DNA from: Saezia sanguinis
GTDB taxonomy: Bacteria > Pseudomonadota > Gammaproteobacteria > Burkholderiales > Burkholderiaceae_C
NCBI RefSeq assembly: GCF_003991585.1
Contig: NZ_PQSP01000003.1
Coordinates: 124,001-188,000, forward strand
Reading direction: 5' to 3'
DNA: 64,000 bases
Made by a program: the position numbers and the translations under genes. Shown here piece after piece: positions 18,282-27,701 of the stretch; within the stretch, counting starts at the first letter, position 1; every line of letters starts with the position of its first letter. Under the pieces are notes generated by a model, which was not told the origin of the DNA, ran no database searches, and saw only the letters and a list, made by a program, of their open reading frames with translations.

Positions 18282-18827
18282 ATGATCGAAAAAATATTCT
18301 TCAAATTTATGGGGCTTGTGATTATCATCCTAGCGCTGTGGAGCATAAAAGAAGGGTACGACAATACACATAAATACTACGCCCCACTGCAAGAACGGGC
18401 TGCGTATTTACTGGCACTCAATTGCCAACCCCAGCAATGTGTACAAACGGGGGAAATAGAATATCTTAAGACTGATGTTACTCTGTCCAAACTCCCCCCT
18501 CTCCGCCCTCGCATATATCTCTACCGATATACTTTTGAAGTTGATAACAGAAAATACCATTCCGATCTGAAAGTATTTAGTGAAAGGCATGGAACCAGAT
18601 ATATGCCCGCAGCCCGAATCACTTTGGGAAAGACATTCCCGGAAAAAATTCTTTACGATCCCCAAAACCCCAACATCAACCTACCAGAAGGCTATGCAAA
18701 AGTATTAGCTCAAATCCCCAATCCCTACAACCATGCGCCACTGCTGCCATATGGTTTTATGTTTTTTGGGCTCTTTTGGACATGGTACTTTGTTTTCGGA
18801 GAAGGGCGAAAAATCACAGAGAAATAA
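18282..18827 (+). CDS. DUF3592-like small membrane protein
   Basis: A 181-residue protein with an N-terminal membrane helix (about residues 8-25, MGLVIIILALWSI), an exported domain, and a C-terminal helix (YGFMFFGLFWTWYFVF). The middle reads YRYTFEVDNRKYHSDLKV and later ILYDPQNPNINLPEGY, the V-x-Y-x-Y ... YDPxNP pattern of DUF3592-type proteins, whose role is unknown. An upstream TTG at 18267 would add five residues; the ATG at 18282 is preferred. No strong ribosome site is seen. The gene is somewhat more AT-rich than its neighbours and stands alone. Confidence 0.6.
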   Translation: MIEKIFFKFMGLVIIILALWSIKEGYDNTHKYYAPLQERAAYLLALNCQPQQCVQTGEIEYLKTDVTLSKLPPLRPRIYLYRYTFEVDNRKYHSDLKVFSERHGTRYMPAARITLGKTFPEKILYDPQNPNINLPEGYAKVLAQIPNPYNHAPLLPYGFMFFGLFWTWYFVFGEGRKITEK

Positions 18828-19000
18828 TCAATCCGTTTTTTCATCCGCCATGCACACATCGGCCTCAGTTATGTGCCCTGTCCGGCATAAAAAGTGAATT
18901 ACCTCACTATTTATTGCATCAAGCCCGATATAGGGTGAGAATGAATCTGTTTCTATGAGAAGTAACCCCAACCTTCCTTCAGATTGGAGAAAAAACACCT

Positions 19001-19483
19001 ATGGAAACCAATCCCAAAGTCCTTGAACACCTGAACGCCCAAGTGAAATGCGAGTTGACTGCCGTAACGCAGTATTTTGTGCATTACCGCATGTACGATC
19101 ATTGGGGATTAGATCGTTTAGCCAAAAAAGAGCGCGAAGTATCCATTGATGAAATGCATCACCTGGATAAGCTGATGAAGCGTATTTTCATGCTGGATGG
19201 ACTGCCCAATCTGCAAGACCAGCACAAATTGCTCATTGGCGAAAACGTCAAAGAAGCTTTAGAGTGTGACCTTCAACTGGAATATGCTGCACAGGCGGCC
19301 TGCAAAACAGGCATGGATTATTGCGACAGTGTGCGGGACTATGTATCACGCGATTTGTTAAAAGATCTGCTCATTGATACAGAAGACCATATTGACCATC
19401 TGGAAACGCAGCTTGGTGTCATCGAAAAAGTCGGCATTGAAAACTATATCCAAAGCCAGACACCCCATTTAGACGAAAAGTAG
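19001..19483 (+). CDS. bfr: Bacterioferritin
   Basis: A 160-residue four-helix-bundle iron storage protein. Against E. coli Bfr without gaps, the ferroxidase ligands E18, E51, H54, E94 and H130 are present and the heme ligand is M52. Position 127, normally Glu, is Thr (IDTEDHID), with E128 beside it, so the di-iron site may be altered or use a shifted ligand. Subunits with incomplete ferroxidase sites are known in mixed bacterioferritins. GGAGA precedes the ATG at 19001. A GAGAATGAA motif lies 56 bp upstream. No bacterioferritin-associated ferredoxin gene is next to it. Confidence 0.92.
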   Translation: METNPKVLEHLNAQVKCELTAVTQYFVHYRMYDHWGLDRLAKKEREVSIDEMHHLDKLMKRIFMLDGLPNLQDQHKLLIGENVKEALECDLQLEYAAQAACKTGMDYCDSVRDYVSRDLLKDLLIDTEDHIDHLETQLGVIEKVGIENYIQSQTPHLDEK

Positions 19484-19626
19484 CACCGCTGCCCTGCGGC
19501 GCCTTTGAAAGAACGATTTACCACCCTGCTTATCAGGTGGCCTGCCATGGCGCTACAGAAGGCATGACACCCCATCCGTCAATCCGGCCATGTACATCCG
19601 ACCGGGTATACGGTGCCACACAGCAT

Positions 19627-19654
19627 CTTCCACAAGCTCAGCAATCTGTGGAAG
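19627..19654. other. Hairpin between bfr and the small secreted protein gene
   Basis: Perfect 8-bp repeat CTTCCACA / TGTGGAAG around 12 nt, followed by GCTTTTGTTTG on the plus strand. It may end the bfr transcript, though it is 140 bp behind the stop codon. Confidence 0.35.
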
Positions 19655-19687
19655 ACGGCGCTTTTGTTTGAGACCAGGCTTCAGGGC

Positions 19688-20008
19688 TTATTGCATGCCG
19701 CAGGCATTACCGGCACTGGCCAGCTTCTGACCGTAATTATCGATATCACTTTGCGTAATACCGGAAGGTGGCGCTGAATTGCCACTGGTGTCGGCAATGA
19801 AAATACGCCAGTCTTTCTCGTTAAAATTCTTCACCAGCGTATCGGCAAAACAATTGCAGACGGTTGCATTGGCAGTCTTGCTGCAATAGCTGACAGCCAG
19901 TTGCCTCATCTGGGTCTTATTGGCAGGATCTGGCGCCTGCGCATTGGCCTGAACACCAAACAGGGTTAACGCCATCACAGCAGACAAAGATAAAAATTTG
20001 ATACGCAT
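19688..20008 (-). CDS. Small secreted protein with four cysteines, function unknown
   Basis: A 106-residue protein starting at the ATG at 20008 (AAGGAT upstream); the frame is open a further 22 codons upstream, but that part precedes a clear signal peptide MRIKFLSLSAVMALTLFGVQANA. The mature part is about 82 residues with cysteines in YCSKTANATVCNCFAD and in the final ACGMQ, so two disulphides are possible in the periplasm. I do not recognise a family. The spacing C-x8-C-x-C and the length resemble small periplasmic domains annotated only as hypothetical. It is alone, next to bfr. Confidence 0.65.
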   Translation of the reverse strand: MRIKFLSLSAVMALTLFGVQANAQAPDPANKTQMRQLAVSYCSKTANATVCNCFADTLVKNFNEKDWRIFIADTSGNSAPPSGITQSDIDNYGQKLASAGNACGMQ

Positions 20009-20598
20009 TATGAATTGATCCTTCTTTATCACATCCAGCCAGACAGAATTATCTGGCCTCCTTCTTAACGTCAACTGGGGCTTAACATTGCATTTTATGA
20101 AAATGCATCATCTCCATTCTCAGTCCGCTACCTTTAAGATAGCCTTGTCGTTATAGACTCTTAGACGCCGCTATTGTTCACTTTTACAGCAAAAAAGTAT
20201 AAAACGGATGCAAAATACCTGCAGATCATCAACTTATATGCACACTTCTGGGGCACTTTACCAGAGCCCGCCAACGGGATAACTTCTTGCCGACAACATG
20301 ATGATTCTGTTATATATTTGCACACTTTTTCGAGTGCCCTTATAGATTTATCTCAAATATATGATATTTTTCTAAATAAAGTTATCATTAGGCTTGAAAA
20401 TCAACACATCAGCATAAATAATACTAAAGGATGAGCAGCGCAACTTAAACTGGCTAAACAAGCCCGTCACCAGATAACGGCTTGGTAAAAACAAGGTTGA
20501 AGTTTCAGTTAACTGATCTTACAGATTTTCTGCTGGAGTTCATGTGACTCATCAAAATTGGAAACTGTCCAATCATTTAACAGTCTATGAGGTAAAAC
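20009..20598. other. AT-rich gene-free region
   Basis: 590 bp with no convincing gene. The only longer frame (20174-20434, TTG start) has no ribosome site and no recognisable similarity. AT-rich stretches around 20300-20420 could hold promoters for either flank. A small RNA cannot be excluded. Confidence 0.3.
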
Positions 20599-21144
20599 AT
20601 GCAGGCACTATTGCTGATAGATATACAAAATGACTACTTTCCTGGCGGAAAAGTAAATCTGGGGGGCAGTGAAGCCGCAGGCGCCAAAGCGGGTAAGCTG
20701 CTCGCCACATTCAGAAAACGGGGCAAGCCTGTTTTCCATGTGCAGCACATCACCACCCGGGAAAGCACCAGTTTTTTCCTGCCAGGAACCGACGGCGTCC
20801 ACATTCACCACAGTGTGCAACCGCTCCCAGACGAAAAGATCATCGTTAAACACCATGCCAGCGGTTTTCAGGATACTGACCTGCAGCAGGAGCTTGAATC
20901 CAAAGGCATTACAGAACTCGTCATTGCCGGCATGATGACACAAATGTGCGTGGATAAAACCGCCCGCGATGCTTTTGCCCTGGGGTTTCAGTGCACACTG
21001 GCACACGACGCGTGCGCCACGCGCGGCCAATCCGTCAACGGTAAAGAGCTGTCTGCACAGGAAGTGCAGGAAGCCTATCTGGCCGCACTGGATGGCATAT
21101 ACGCACACGTTCTGGATACCGATACCATTTGCAGCAAAGTATAA
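20599..21144 (+). CDS. Isochorismatase-family cysteine hydrolase
   Basis: A 181-residue cytoplasmic hydrolase of the isochorismatase/nicotinamidase superfamily. The catalytic triad D8 (LLIDIQNDY), K84 (IIVKHHASGF) and C117 (MMTQMCVDKT), with the cis-peptide glycine before M112, is complete. The C-terminal ALAALDGIYA-like helix is usual. Family members hydrolyse isochorismate, nicotinamide, ureido compounds or similar, and the substrate cannot be read here. GAGG is placed before the ATG. It converges with the giant helicase gene. Confidence 0.87.
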   Translation: MQALLLIDIQNDYFPGGKVNLGGSEAAGAKAGKLLATFRKRGKPVFHVQHITTRESTSFFLPGTDGVHIHHSVQPLPDEKIIVKHHASGFQDTDLQQELESKGITELVIAGMMTQMCVDKTARDAFALGFQCTLAHDACATRGQSVNGKELSAQEVQEAYLAALDGIYAHVLDTDTICSKV

Positions 21145-21275
21145 ATCTTTGTTTACCCGGTGTCTGACAGCCGCCGCCATCATCCATCATGTACATGCTT
21201 GGATTGCAGTGGCTTTCTTTATTCTGAAAATACGTTTGTATTTATCAGCGCGCCCAACCGCTCAAAAATCACGGT

Positions 21276-24200
21276 TTAACCATCTTGCTTTGCACTGGCC
21301 TGCGGGGCAGACAGATCAGCCGCCCGCAGCGCCTGGTCAATGGCTGATTTGAGCCGCAGCCGCTCAGCCTGCCCGTTGAGATACCACAATTGCGACGAAA
21401 TGCGGTGCATGTTCGGAATCACACGTTTTAATACCCCCGGGCGCCATATCTCTCTGGCTCTGGCATATTTCAGTAACGGATGCACAGGTGCATCGCACTC
21501 AATACCCAAAATAAACCGGCCTTTTTCCGAATCCTTAATCGCAAAATCCATCGCAAAAGCATCCCGGCCGGCCCCACGCTGATAATGTACATTCAACGAT
21601 TGCAGATAGGCATCCACCTCGCGAATGAACGGATCGTCCACCACATGGTCATTCTTTTGTATGTCGATTCCCTCTCCAGGCATCATGGTCAGCCGGTTTA
21701 ACAAGCCCTGCGCACTTTTGAGTTCCCCTGCCGTTAAGAGCCGGGCGTACTCCAGATACGCCTGCAGATAATCTCTGGGCGTTGCCGGAGCCCGCTGCGT
21801 GGTCAGCATGTCAGAAATATCTGCAATCGGCATGGATGTCACCATGATGACTTTACGCCGTGCTCTGGTCACAGCCACGTTCAACCGGCGCTCACCGCCA
21901 TATTGCCCCAGCACACCAAAATTCCGGTAGAAAAATCCATCCTTGTTTTTACCAAACGTGGTTGAAAATATGATGATATCGCGCTCATCCCCCTGTACAT
22001 TTTCAACGTTTTTCACGAAGATGGACATATCCTCGCCATTCTCCTTACGCTGATTTTCGCAGGCGTAAACATGGCGGAATGCATCATCTTCCTGCGCCCG
22101 TTTTTCCAGCAGGTCTTCTATCAGGCTGGCCTGTTTTTTATTGAACGTTGCAATACCCACCGAAGGACGCAATTCTCCTGCAGCCTGCCAGATGGCCGCC
22201 AGAATTTCAACCACCCGCTGTGCCTCATCCCTGTTTTGCTGTTCGTGGTACAGGCCGTTCACCTGAATCAACTCCACCGGCTTGACCTCAAGCACTTTTT
22301 CCGGCGGGTGGCTCACCGGAACACTGAGCCGGTTGCCATAAAAAGCCGCGTTGGAATATGCAATCAGTTCCCGATAGTCTGAACGGTAATGGATCTGCAG
22401 TGTCGTTTGGGGCAGCACGGAACGCGCCAGTTGCAACAGGTCCGGGCAATCCAGTATCTCGCGCCGGTTCCATTCATCCTGGGATACTCCCTGCCCGTCC
22501 TGCTCCATACGCACATAAGGAGAGTCTGAAAACGTCATATCTTCATCATCGGCTTCCACCTGGGCAGAGAAAAAGGATGACGGAGGCATCTGCTTTTCAT
22601 CGCCGCTGATGATCACGCGCTTGCCACGAAATAATGTAGGCAAAGCATATTCAACCGGCATTTGAGACGCTTCATCGTAAACCACGGCGTCAAACAAACC
22701 GGCCTTCAGCGGCAGAACACGGCTCGCCACATCCGGGTTCATGAGCCATACCGGGCATAACTTCATCAACCCCAAAGGCTCACCCGTTTCAATAAACTCC
22801 CTCAGCCGTTTGGCCCTGGCGCCGCGCAAGCGGGTAATTTCCTCCCACGCCTGCGGCTGCGCAAGCTGCTTGACTGGCGCCTCCTGAAGCATCAGCCGGT
22901 TCAACTGGCGCATACGCTGATCCGCCTCGGAAAGCTGTTTGATTTGATGCAAGCGCTCTTCCCGCCCCAGCAGCAGTTCAGGATAATCCTGCTCAATCCG
23001 CTCTTTCCATGCAAGACGCGCTTCACAGTGCAATGCCAGTTCAAACGCACGGTTCAGGTTTGCCGCTGGCAATGCCTTGAGCTTTTCCCTCATGGGGCTT
23101 AACGCAGCAAACAGCTCCATCGCTCTGGTGCTCAGGTACGGAACCTCTAATCGAAAGTTCTGATATGCCCCCAAATGCACACACGCCATGCCAATTTGAG
23201 AAATTTCCGGCGGAAGTTTTTCATGACGCGCAATGGCATCCAGACAATGCTGGAACAACTGCCCGGAAAAATAAGGTTTCAGCGCTTCAAGTGCCTGTAT
23301 GCGTTTGGTTTGCAAGCCATCGAAATAAATGGCGGTATCGTACGACAGCATCAGCTCCCGCAGATTTTTGGCTGGCTGTGTTTCTGAAATCACACGCCGG
23401 ATTTCCTCCGGGTTGGGCGATTGGCTGATACGCAAACACCATTGCTGCACCTTATGCAACACGCCATACAACTGTGCAATGTAGTCGCCCAATGCAGGCC
23501 CGCTTTCATTGGCCGGAACCGGCTCATTGAGCACCAGACATATCTTTTGCACGGCCTGACGTACCGGGCGCCACTTTTCCTCCAACCGCAGCGCATCGCG
23601 CAACGCCCTGACCGCAGCAGCATCTTTCTGCTCTTCTCCAAACCCGGCTAGGACCTTGCGCACAGATGAACGGCATTGTAAAAATTTGTAGCTGAAAAAT
23701 GCATACCACGGCGTTGGCTCTGCCAGCACACTGGCCTGTAATTCAATGGTATCGAGCAGATCATCGCTCATCTTCACGATATTCAGCGACAGCCGTTCGT
23801 GCCAGTCCTGGGCATTGCCTTGGCTGTGCTGAATCTGCAACTGATGCAATTGCTCGACCAATGCATTGCCTTCGCCTGTATGGTCGCTACCGGATAAAGA
23901 CACAAAAAGCGGTTGCCAGCGCTTCAAATACAGCAAGTCATCTTCATCCAGCTTTAACAAATCCTGACGGTACAATTTGATCCACTGGCTATACGCTTGG
24001 GCAGGCGCAACCAGTTTGGCAACCGGGTCGCGGTTACGCGCCAGAGCATCGCAGAAAACACCATCCGCATCTTTTAAAGCGGCAAAACGCTCGGTGAACT
24101 GGCCGATAACAACCGGATCATTTGGGAAAATCTGCAACCCGGCCAATGGGCTATTTTCATAATACGCCGGCAGCCAGTGCTTGAGCACAGGCTGCATTTC

Positions 24201-27200
24201 TGCAATGAGGTTGACCAGTTGCTGGGGATTAAGTTCACTCAAACACACTCTTGCAACAGGTAACTCAACCGGCTTTTCATCTTTTTGAAGCGCGATCAGC
24301 TCCACCATCAATTGCCGGTAACTGAGCCCTGTCTGAGGATCCGTCATCTGCAACGCTTCGTTGTAACGGTCCAGTTGCCCTTCCAGGCTTTCGATCTCAG
24401 CGGCAACCTGTTGCCGTGTTCTATACGGAAATTTTTTCGCCGGCTTACGTAAACCTTCAATCTGCTCGCGCACCCCGCGGATCACCATATCACGGTCAGC
24501 GAAAGTATCATGAATCATGACACAGCGCGTCCCCAGTCCTTCAGCAACAAGCCGTTTATGCACAACCTCCAGTGCCGCTTTTTTCTGGCACACAATCAGC
24601 AATGTTTTTCCGCAGCCTATGGCGTCTGCCACCATGTTGACAATGGTCTGGCTTTTCCCGGTCCCTGGCGGGCCTTCAATGGAAAGCCCTTCCCCTGACC
24701 TGGCTGCATCAATGGCATCTTCCTGCGAAGGGTCGCTCTGAACGGTCAAAAACCGCTGCTCCTCTGGGCGCCGCGTTGTTGGCCCGATGTGCTCCTGTGC
24801 CTGCGCCTCATTCAAACGCAGCAACGTTGCCAGCCCGGTGCCGTGAAGCGGCATATGCTTTAGTTGGCGCAGTTCCTCGCCGATAGCCTGCCCTATGAAA
24901 TTAACATGGAAAAAAACCGCTGCGCATGCCAGTTTGGCCTGCCCTGGCTGAATATCAAAACTCACCGGAATCGGTTGTATCCCCTCATAAGGCAACACCT
25001 GCGCCAGTGTGCTTAAGCGGTTTATCACATCGGTATGTTGCAGCAAAGGTTCTGTCAGAAGCGCTTCCATCGTCTGCACCCAGCGCTGGAACTCGGCTTT
25101 GCCCAGAATATTTTCCAATGCCGGATTGATACGCACTTCCTCGCGGTCATGGTCAAATGAAACACGGTATTTGCTGCGCTCTCCCACATCCTGAACCAGC
25201 TTGATCGGCCAAAGCAGCAAAGGCGCAATGCGCGGCAGGCGGTAACTGAGCCTGTCCTGAAACAACAGAAACGGAAACCCCATGTACAAGCCATCAATTC
25301 CCGTATCGCGCTTGTAGAGATCGGACTGGCGGCTCAGGTTGCTGATACGCGACTTTACAAAAGAATCATCTGGAATGGCGGCCGGATCGATTGCCAGCAG
25401 ATTCTGCTTTCTGCTCAAAATATGGTCCGCAACCATCCGGCTGGTGATACGTGCCGTTCCCAAATCCGTCAGGTCTACCCTGGGCGTATAACGCCCGATA
25501 CGCATGCGTACAAGCGGTCCCATCAGGGCTGATACCGTCACCTTTTTCTCAAAAAACTCCAGTATCCTGGTAAGGTAGGCACGTTTCCCGGGCAGAACCC
25601 AGTGTGCCTGCGGCACAGACAACAGCACCAGCAACTGCGTCAGCGGCAGGCGTCTTTCCAGCCGGTACTGCCCCATCCACTGGTCCATCTCGGGCTGGCC
25701 GGTCACTGCAAGCCCTTCAGTGCGCCCATTGAGTTCATGATAAAGTTTCTGGCGCGGCTGCTGCAGGTAAAGATGCGCCTGTGCTTTGTCAAACGGCTCC
25801 AGTTGAACCGTGCGGGCAAGCCCGGCGGCTGCATCAACCACCTCCTGCACGGAGGCGAACTGGTCAACAGATGCCGAAAGCAAAATGATCAAATCATCGT
25901 TGCTGGGGTTTTGATGTTCAAGTAACGACAAAACACCGGCATGATTACGCGCATCAGGATAAAGCAAGCGGCGCTCCTGTGCCGCAGCTACCAGTTGGGC
26001 ATGCGTTGTATACAGCAGATAAACCCTCAGGGCATCCTCCTGCATCTGCACATGCAGGTGATGTGCTTGCTGGCGCACTCTCCTTGCGCGTTCATGCAAG
26101 CGCCCCAGCCAGTGCCCGGCTTTGATCTGCTCCAGCATCTCCACAACCGGCCCGCTGATCAGCTCATACCCCTGAACAGGATACCTCAAAAGCCAGGCCG
26201 GCGATATGATCTCTCCAGCCAGAACCAGTGGCATTTGCGAATTCAGCAGCAGCAGCGCCAGCATCAGCCTGAAATCACTGTTCAAATGCGGGTGCGTGCA
26301 AATCTGTTTTAACAGACTGCACTGCTTTTCCATTCCCTCTATGCCTGCCAGCCATTCAGGGATGGTTTCTTCAAGCATCAATCTGGCCTGCTGCCAGTTA
26401 TCCTTTTCAGCAGCAGCCAAAGCCCATAACGCCGGCTGATGATAATGCCTGCCTGCCAGTTCTATCGGCTCCTCAGCACTGAACGTATTCTGGCCATCCA
26501 ATTTTGAAGGAAGCGGAACCTCTTCACCTTGCAGCCATGTCTGAACCTGCGGCCATTGCCAGCGCTCCTGGTGTTTACGCGCCAGCAGCCCGGCCAACAA
26601 ACGGCGCAATGATGCATCAAGGTTCTCTGGAATTTCAACGCCATTGGTCATGACATGAATGAAGAAAGACGCTTCATCCATCTTGTCAAAGCAGGCACCA
26701 TGCGTCAGTTGCTCCAACAAAATCATGCCAAGGCTCCACCAGTCTGAAGCAGTGCACACGGCCCCGGCAATGGTCTCCGGCGCAGAATAGCGTGTGATAT
26801 CCAGCGTGGAAACAATTTCCAGATCATAGTCAGAAAGGCTGGCGGAACCAAAACTGCTGATCACCAGATCCAGCGGACTTTTACTTCTGATCAGCAGCGC
26901 CGAGGGCCTTAACCCGCGATGACGCAACCCGGCTTCCGAGAGCGCATCCAGCGCCTCACCCACTTCTCTGACAATGGATTGAACCATGCGTATATCACTG
27001 AGCATGGTTCCCAGATCAGACAGCGTTTCGCCGGTAAGTGCCTCCATGACCTGATACGGCTGGTCCTGAAAACGCCCGGTGGCAAAAAGCTTAGGCACAT
27101 GACGGCGTGAAAGCCGGCGCAATACTTCATAAACATCGGCATCCGGTTCTGCACCGGGTTTCCATAAAGTCAGAACGCCATCACGGTCATCATCGTGCCT

Positions 27201-27701
27201 GGCCCAATAGCGCGTATGAGAACCTTCCGTTGCACTCAGCAGGCTGATTAAATGCCAGCCGTCAATACAGGTTTCCTGCGGTAAACCAGCGTCAACCGCC
27301 TGTGATGGTGGCACATGGTCCTGCGCATTGATGGGGTGCGGGTAGGCGTCATGGCTGCTTGCGGTTGCCTCCGGGCTTGCCAAAGACACGCCGGACGCAA
27401 CATCGCTGGCAAACACCGGCACAGTTTCCGTGTGAATGCGGGCATCCAGTGCAGATGCGTTGTTTATTGTGTTTTCCTGAGCATCTTCTTGTTGCCCTTG
27501 TTGTCGCTCAGGTATATGCAAACTTTGAGGCTGATCCACCTGATCTGCCGTGACGACAGGTACTGGCGGCCTCCACCCGGATTCATGAATTGCCTCTTCT
27601 GACAGGTTAAACCAGCACGGCACACCGTTGACCTGGCCCTCGCAGACAATTTCTCTGATAGCACGCTCCGTATGACATTTTGGACAAAACCGCATCATCA
27701 T
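21276..27701 (-). CDS. Giant pseudokinase - SF1 helicase - Vsr/DUF559-like nuclease protein
   Basis: A 2141-residue single protein. Residues 6-29 hold a zinc-ribbon-like CxxC...C...C. Residues about 146-395 form a Ser/Thr kinase-like domain in which HRD is HRG (261-263) and DFG is SFG (283-285), while APE (307-309) remains, so it is probably inactive. Residues from about 990 form a UvrD/Upf1-like SF1 helicase: GPPGTGKS (1010-1017), DEAS (1676-1679), GDEKQMPP, VTRARR (near 1946). The end (about 2020-2105) has D2052, E2068, D2070, H2074 in DFAI...GIECDAPVH, the DUF559/Vsr-like endonuclease pattern. The helicase resembles COG1112 proteins of phage-defence systems such as Mokosh. It is monocistronic, between tRNA-fMet and an isochorismatase gene. 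Confidence 0.82.
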   Translation of the reverse strand: MMMRFCPKCHTERAIREIVCEGQVNGVPCWFNLSEEAIHESGWRPPVPVVTADQVDQPQSLHIPERQQGQQEDAQENTINNASALDARIHTETVPVFASDVASGVSLASPEATASSHDAYPHPINAQDHVPPSQAVDAGLPQETCIDGWHLISLLSATEGSHTRYWARHDDDRDGVLTLWKPGAEPDADVYEVLRRLSRRHVPKLFATGRFQDQPYQVMEALTGETLSDLGTMLSDIRMVQSIVREVGEALDALSEAGLRHRGLRPSALLIRSKSPLDLVISSFGSASLSDYDLEIVSTLDITRYSAPETIAGAVCTASDWWSLGMILLEQLTHGACFDKMDEASFFIHVMTNGVEIPENLDASLRRLLAGLLARKHQERWQWPQVQTWLQGEEVPLPSKLDGQNTFSAEEPIELAGRHYHQPALWALAAAEKDNWQQARLMLEETIPEWLAGIEGMEKQCSLLKQICTHPHLNSDFRLMLALLLLNSQMPLVLAGEIISPAWLLRYPVQGYELISGPVVEMLEQIKAGHWLGRLHERARRVRQQAHHLHVQMQEDALRVYLLYTTHAQLVAAAQERRLLYPDARNHAGVLSLLEHQNPSNDDLIILLSASVDQFASVQEVVDAAAGLARTVQLEPFDKAQAHLYLQQPRQKLYHELNGRTEGLAVTGQPEMDQWMGQYRLERRLPLTQLLVLLSVPQAHWVLPGKRAYLTRILEFFEKKVTVSALMGPLVRMRIGRYTPRVDLTDLGTARITSRMVADHILSRKQNLLAIDPAAIPDDSFVKSRISNLSRQSDLYKRDTGIDGLYMGFPFLLFQDRLSYRLPRIAPLLLWPIKLVQDVGERSKYRVSFDHDREEVRINPALENILGKAEFQRWVQTMEALLTEPLLQHTDVINRLSTLAQVLPYEGIQPIPVSFDIQPGQAKLACAAVFFHVNFIGQAIGEELRQLKHMPLHGTGLATLLRLNEAQAQEHIGPTTRRPEEQRFLTVQSDPSQEDAIDAARSGEGLSIEGPPGTGKSQTIVNMVADAIGCGKTLLIVCQKKAALEVVHKRLVAEGLGTRCVMIHDTFADRDMVIRGVREQIEGLRKPAKKFPYRTRQQVAAEIESLEGQLDRYNEALQMTDPQTGLSYRQLMVELIALQKDEKPVELPVARVCLSELNPQQLVNLIAEMQPVLKHWLPAYYENSPLAGLQIFPNDPVVIGQFTERFAALKDADGVFCDALARNRDPVAKLVAPAQAYSQWIKLYRQDLLKLDEDDLLYLKRWQPLFVSLSGSDHTGEGNALVEQLHQLQIQHSQGNAQDWHERLSLNIVKMSDDLLDTIELQASVLAEPTPWYAFFSYKFLQCRSSVRKVLAGFGEEQKDAAAVRALRDALRLEEKWRPVRQAVQKICLVLNEPVPANESGPALGDYIAQLYGVLHKVQQWCLRISQSPNPEEIRRVISETQPAKNLRELMLSYDTAIYFDGLQTKRIQALEALKPYFSGQLFQHCLDAIARHEKLPPEISQIGMACVHLGAYQNFRLEVPYLSTRAMELFAALSPMREKLKALPAANLNRAFELALHCEARLAWKERIEQDYPELLLGREERLHQIKQLSEADQRMRQLNRLMLQEAPVKQLAQPQAWEEITRLRGARAKRLREFIETGEPLGLMKLCPVWLMNPDVASRVLPLKAGLFDAVVYDEASQMPVEYALPTLFRGKRVIISGDEKQMPPSSFFSAQVEADDEDMTFSDSPYVRMEQDGQGVSQDEWNRREILDCPDLLQLARSVLPQTTLQIHYRSDYRELIAYSNAAFYGNRLSVPVSHPPEKVLEVKPVELIQVNGLYHEQQNRDEAQRVVEILAAIWQAAGELRPSVGIATFNKKQASLIEDLLEKRAQEDDAFRHVYACENQRKENGEDMSIFVKNVENVQGDERDIIIFSTTFGKNKDGFFYRNFGVLGQYGGERRLNVAVTRARRKVIMVTSMPIADISDMLTTQRAPATPRDYLQAYLEYARLLTAGELKSAQGLLNRLTMMPGEGIDIQKNDHVVDDPFIREVDAYLQSLNVHYQRGAGRDAFAMDFAIKDSEKGRFILGIECDAPVHPLLKYARAREIWRPGVLKRVIPNMHRISSQLWYLNGQAERLRLKSAIDQALRAADLSAPQASAKQDG

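Noticed and set aside
20174..20434. 86-codon frame with TTG start in the AT-rich gap
   Set aside because: Weak start, no ribosome site, no similarity recognised.
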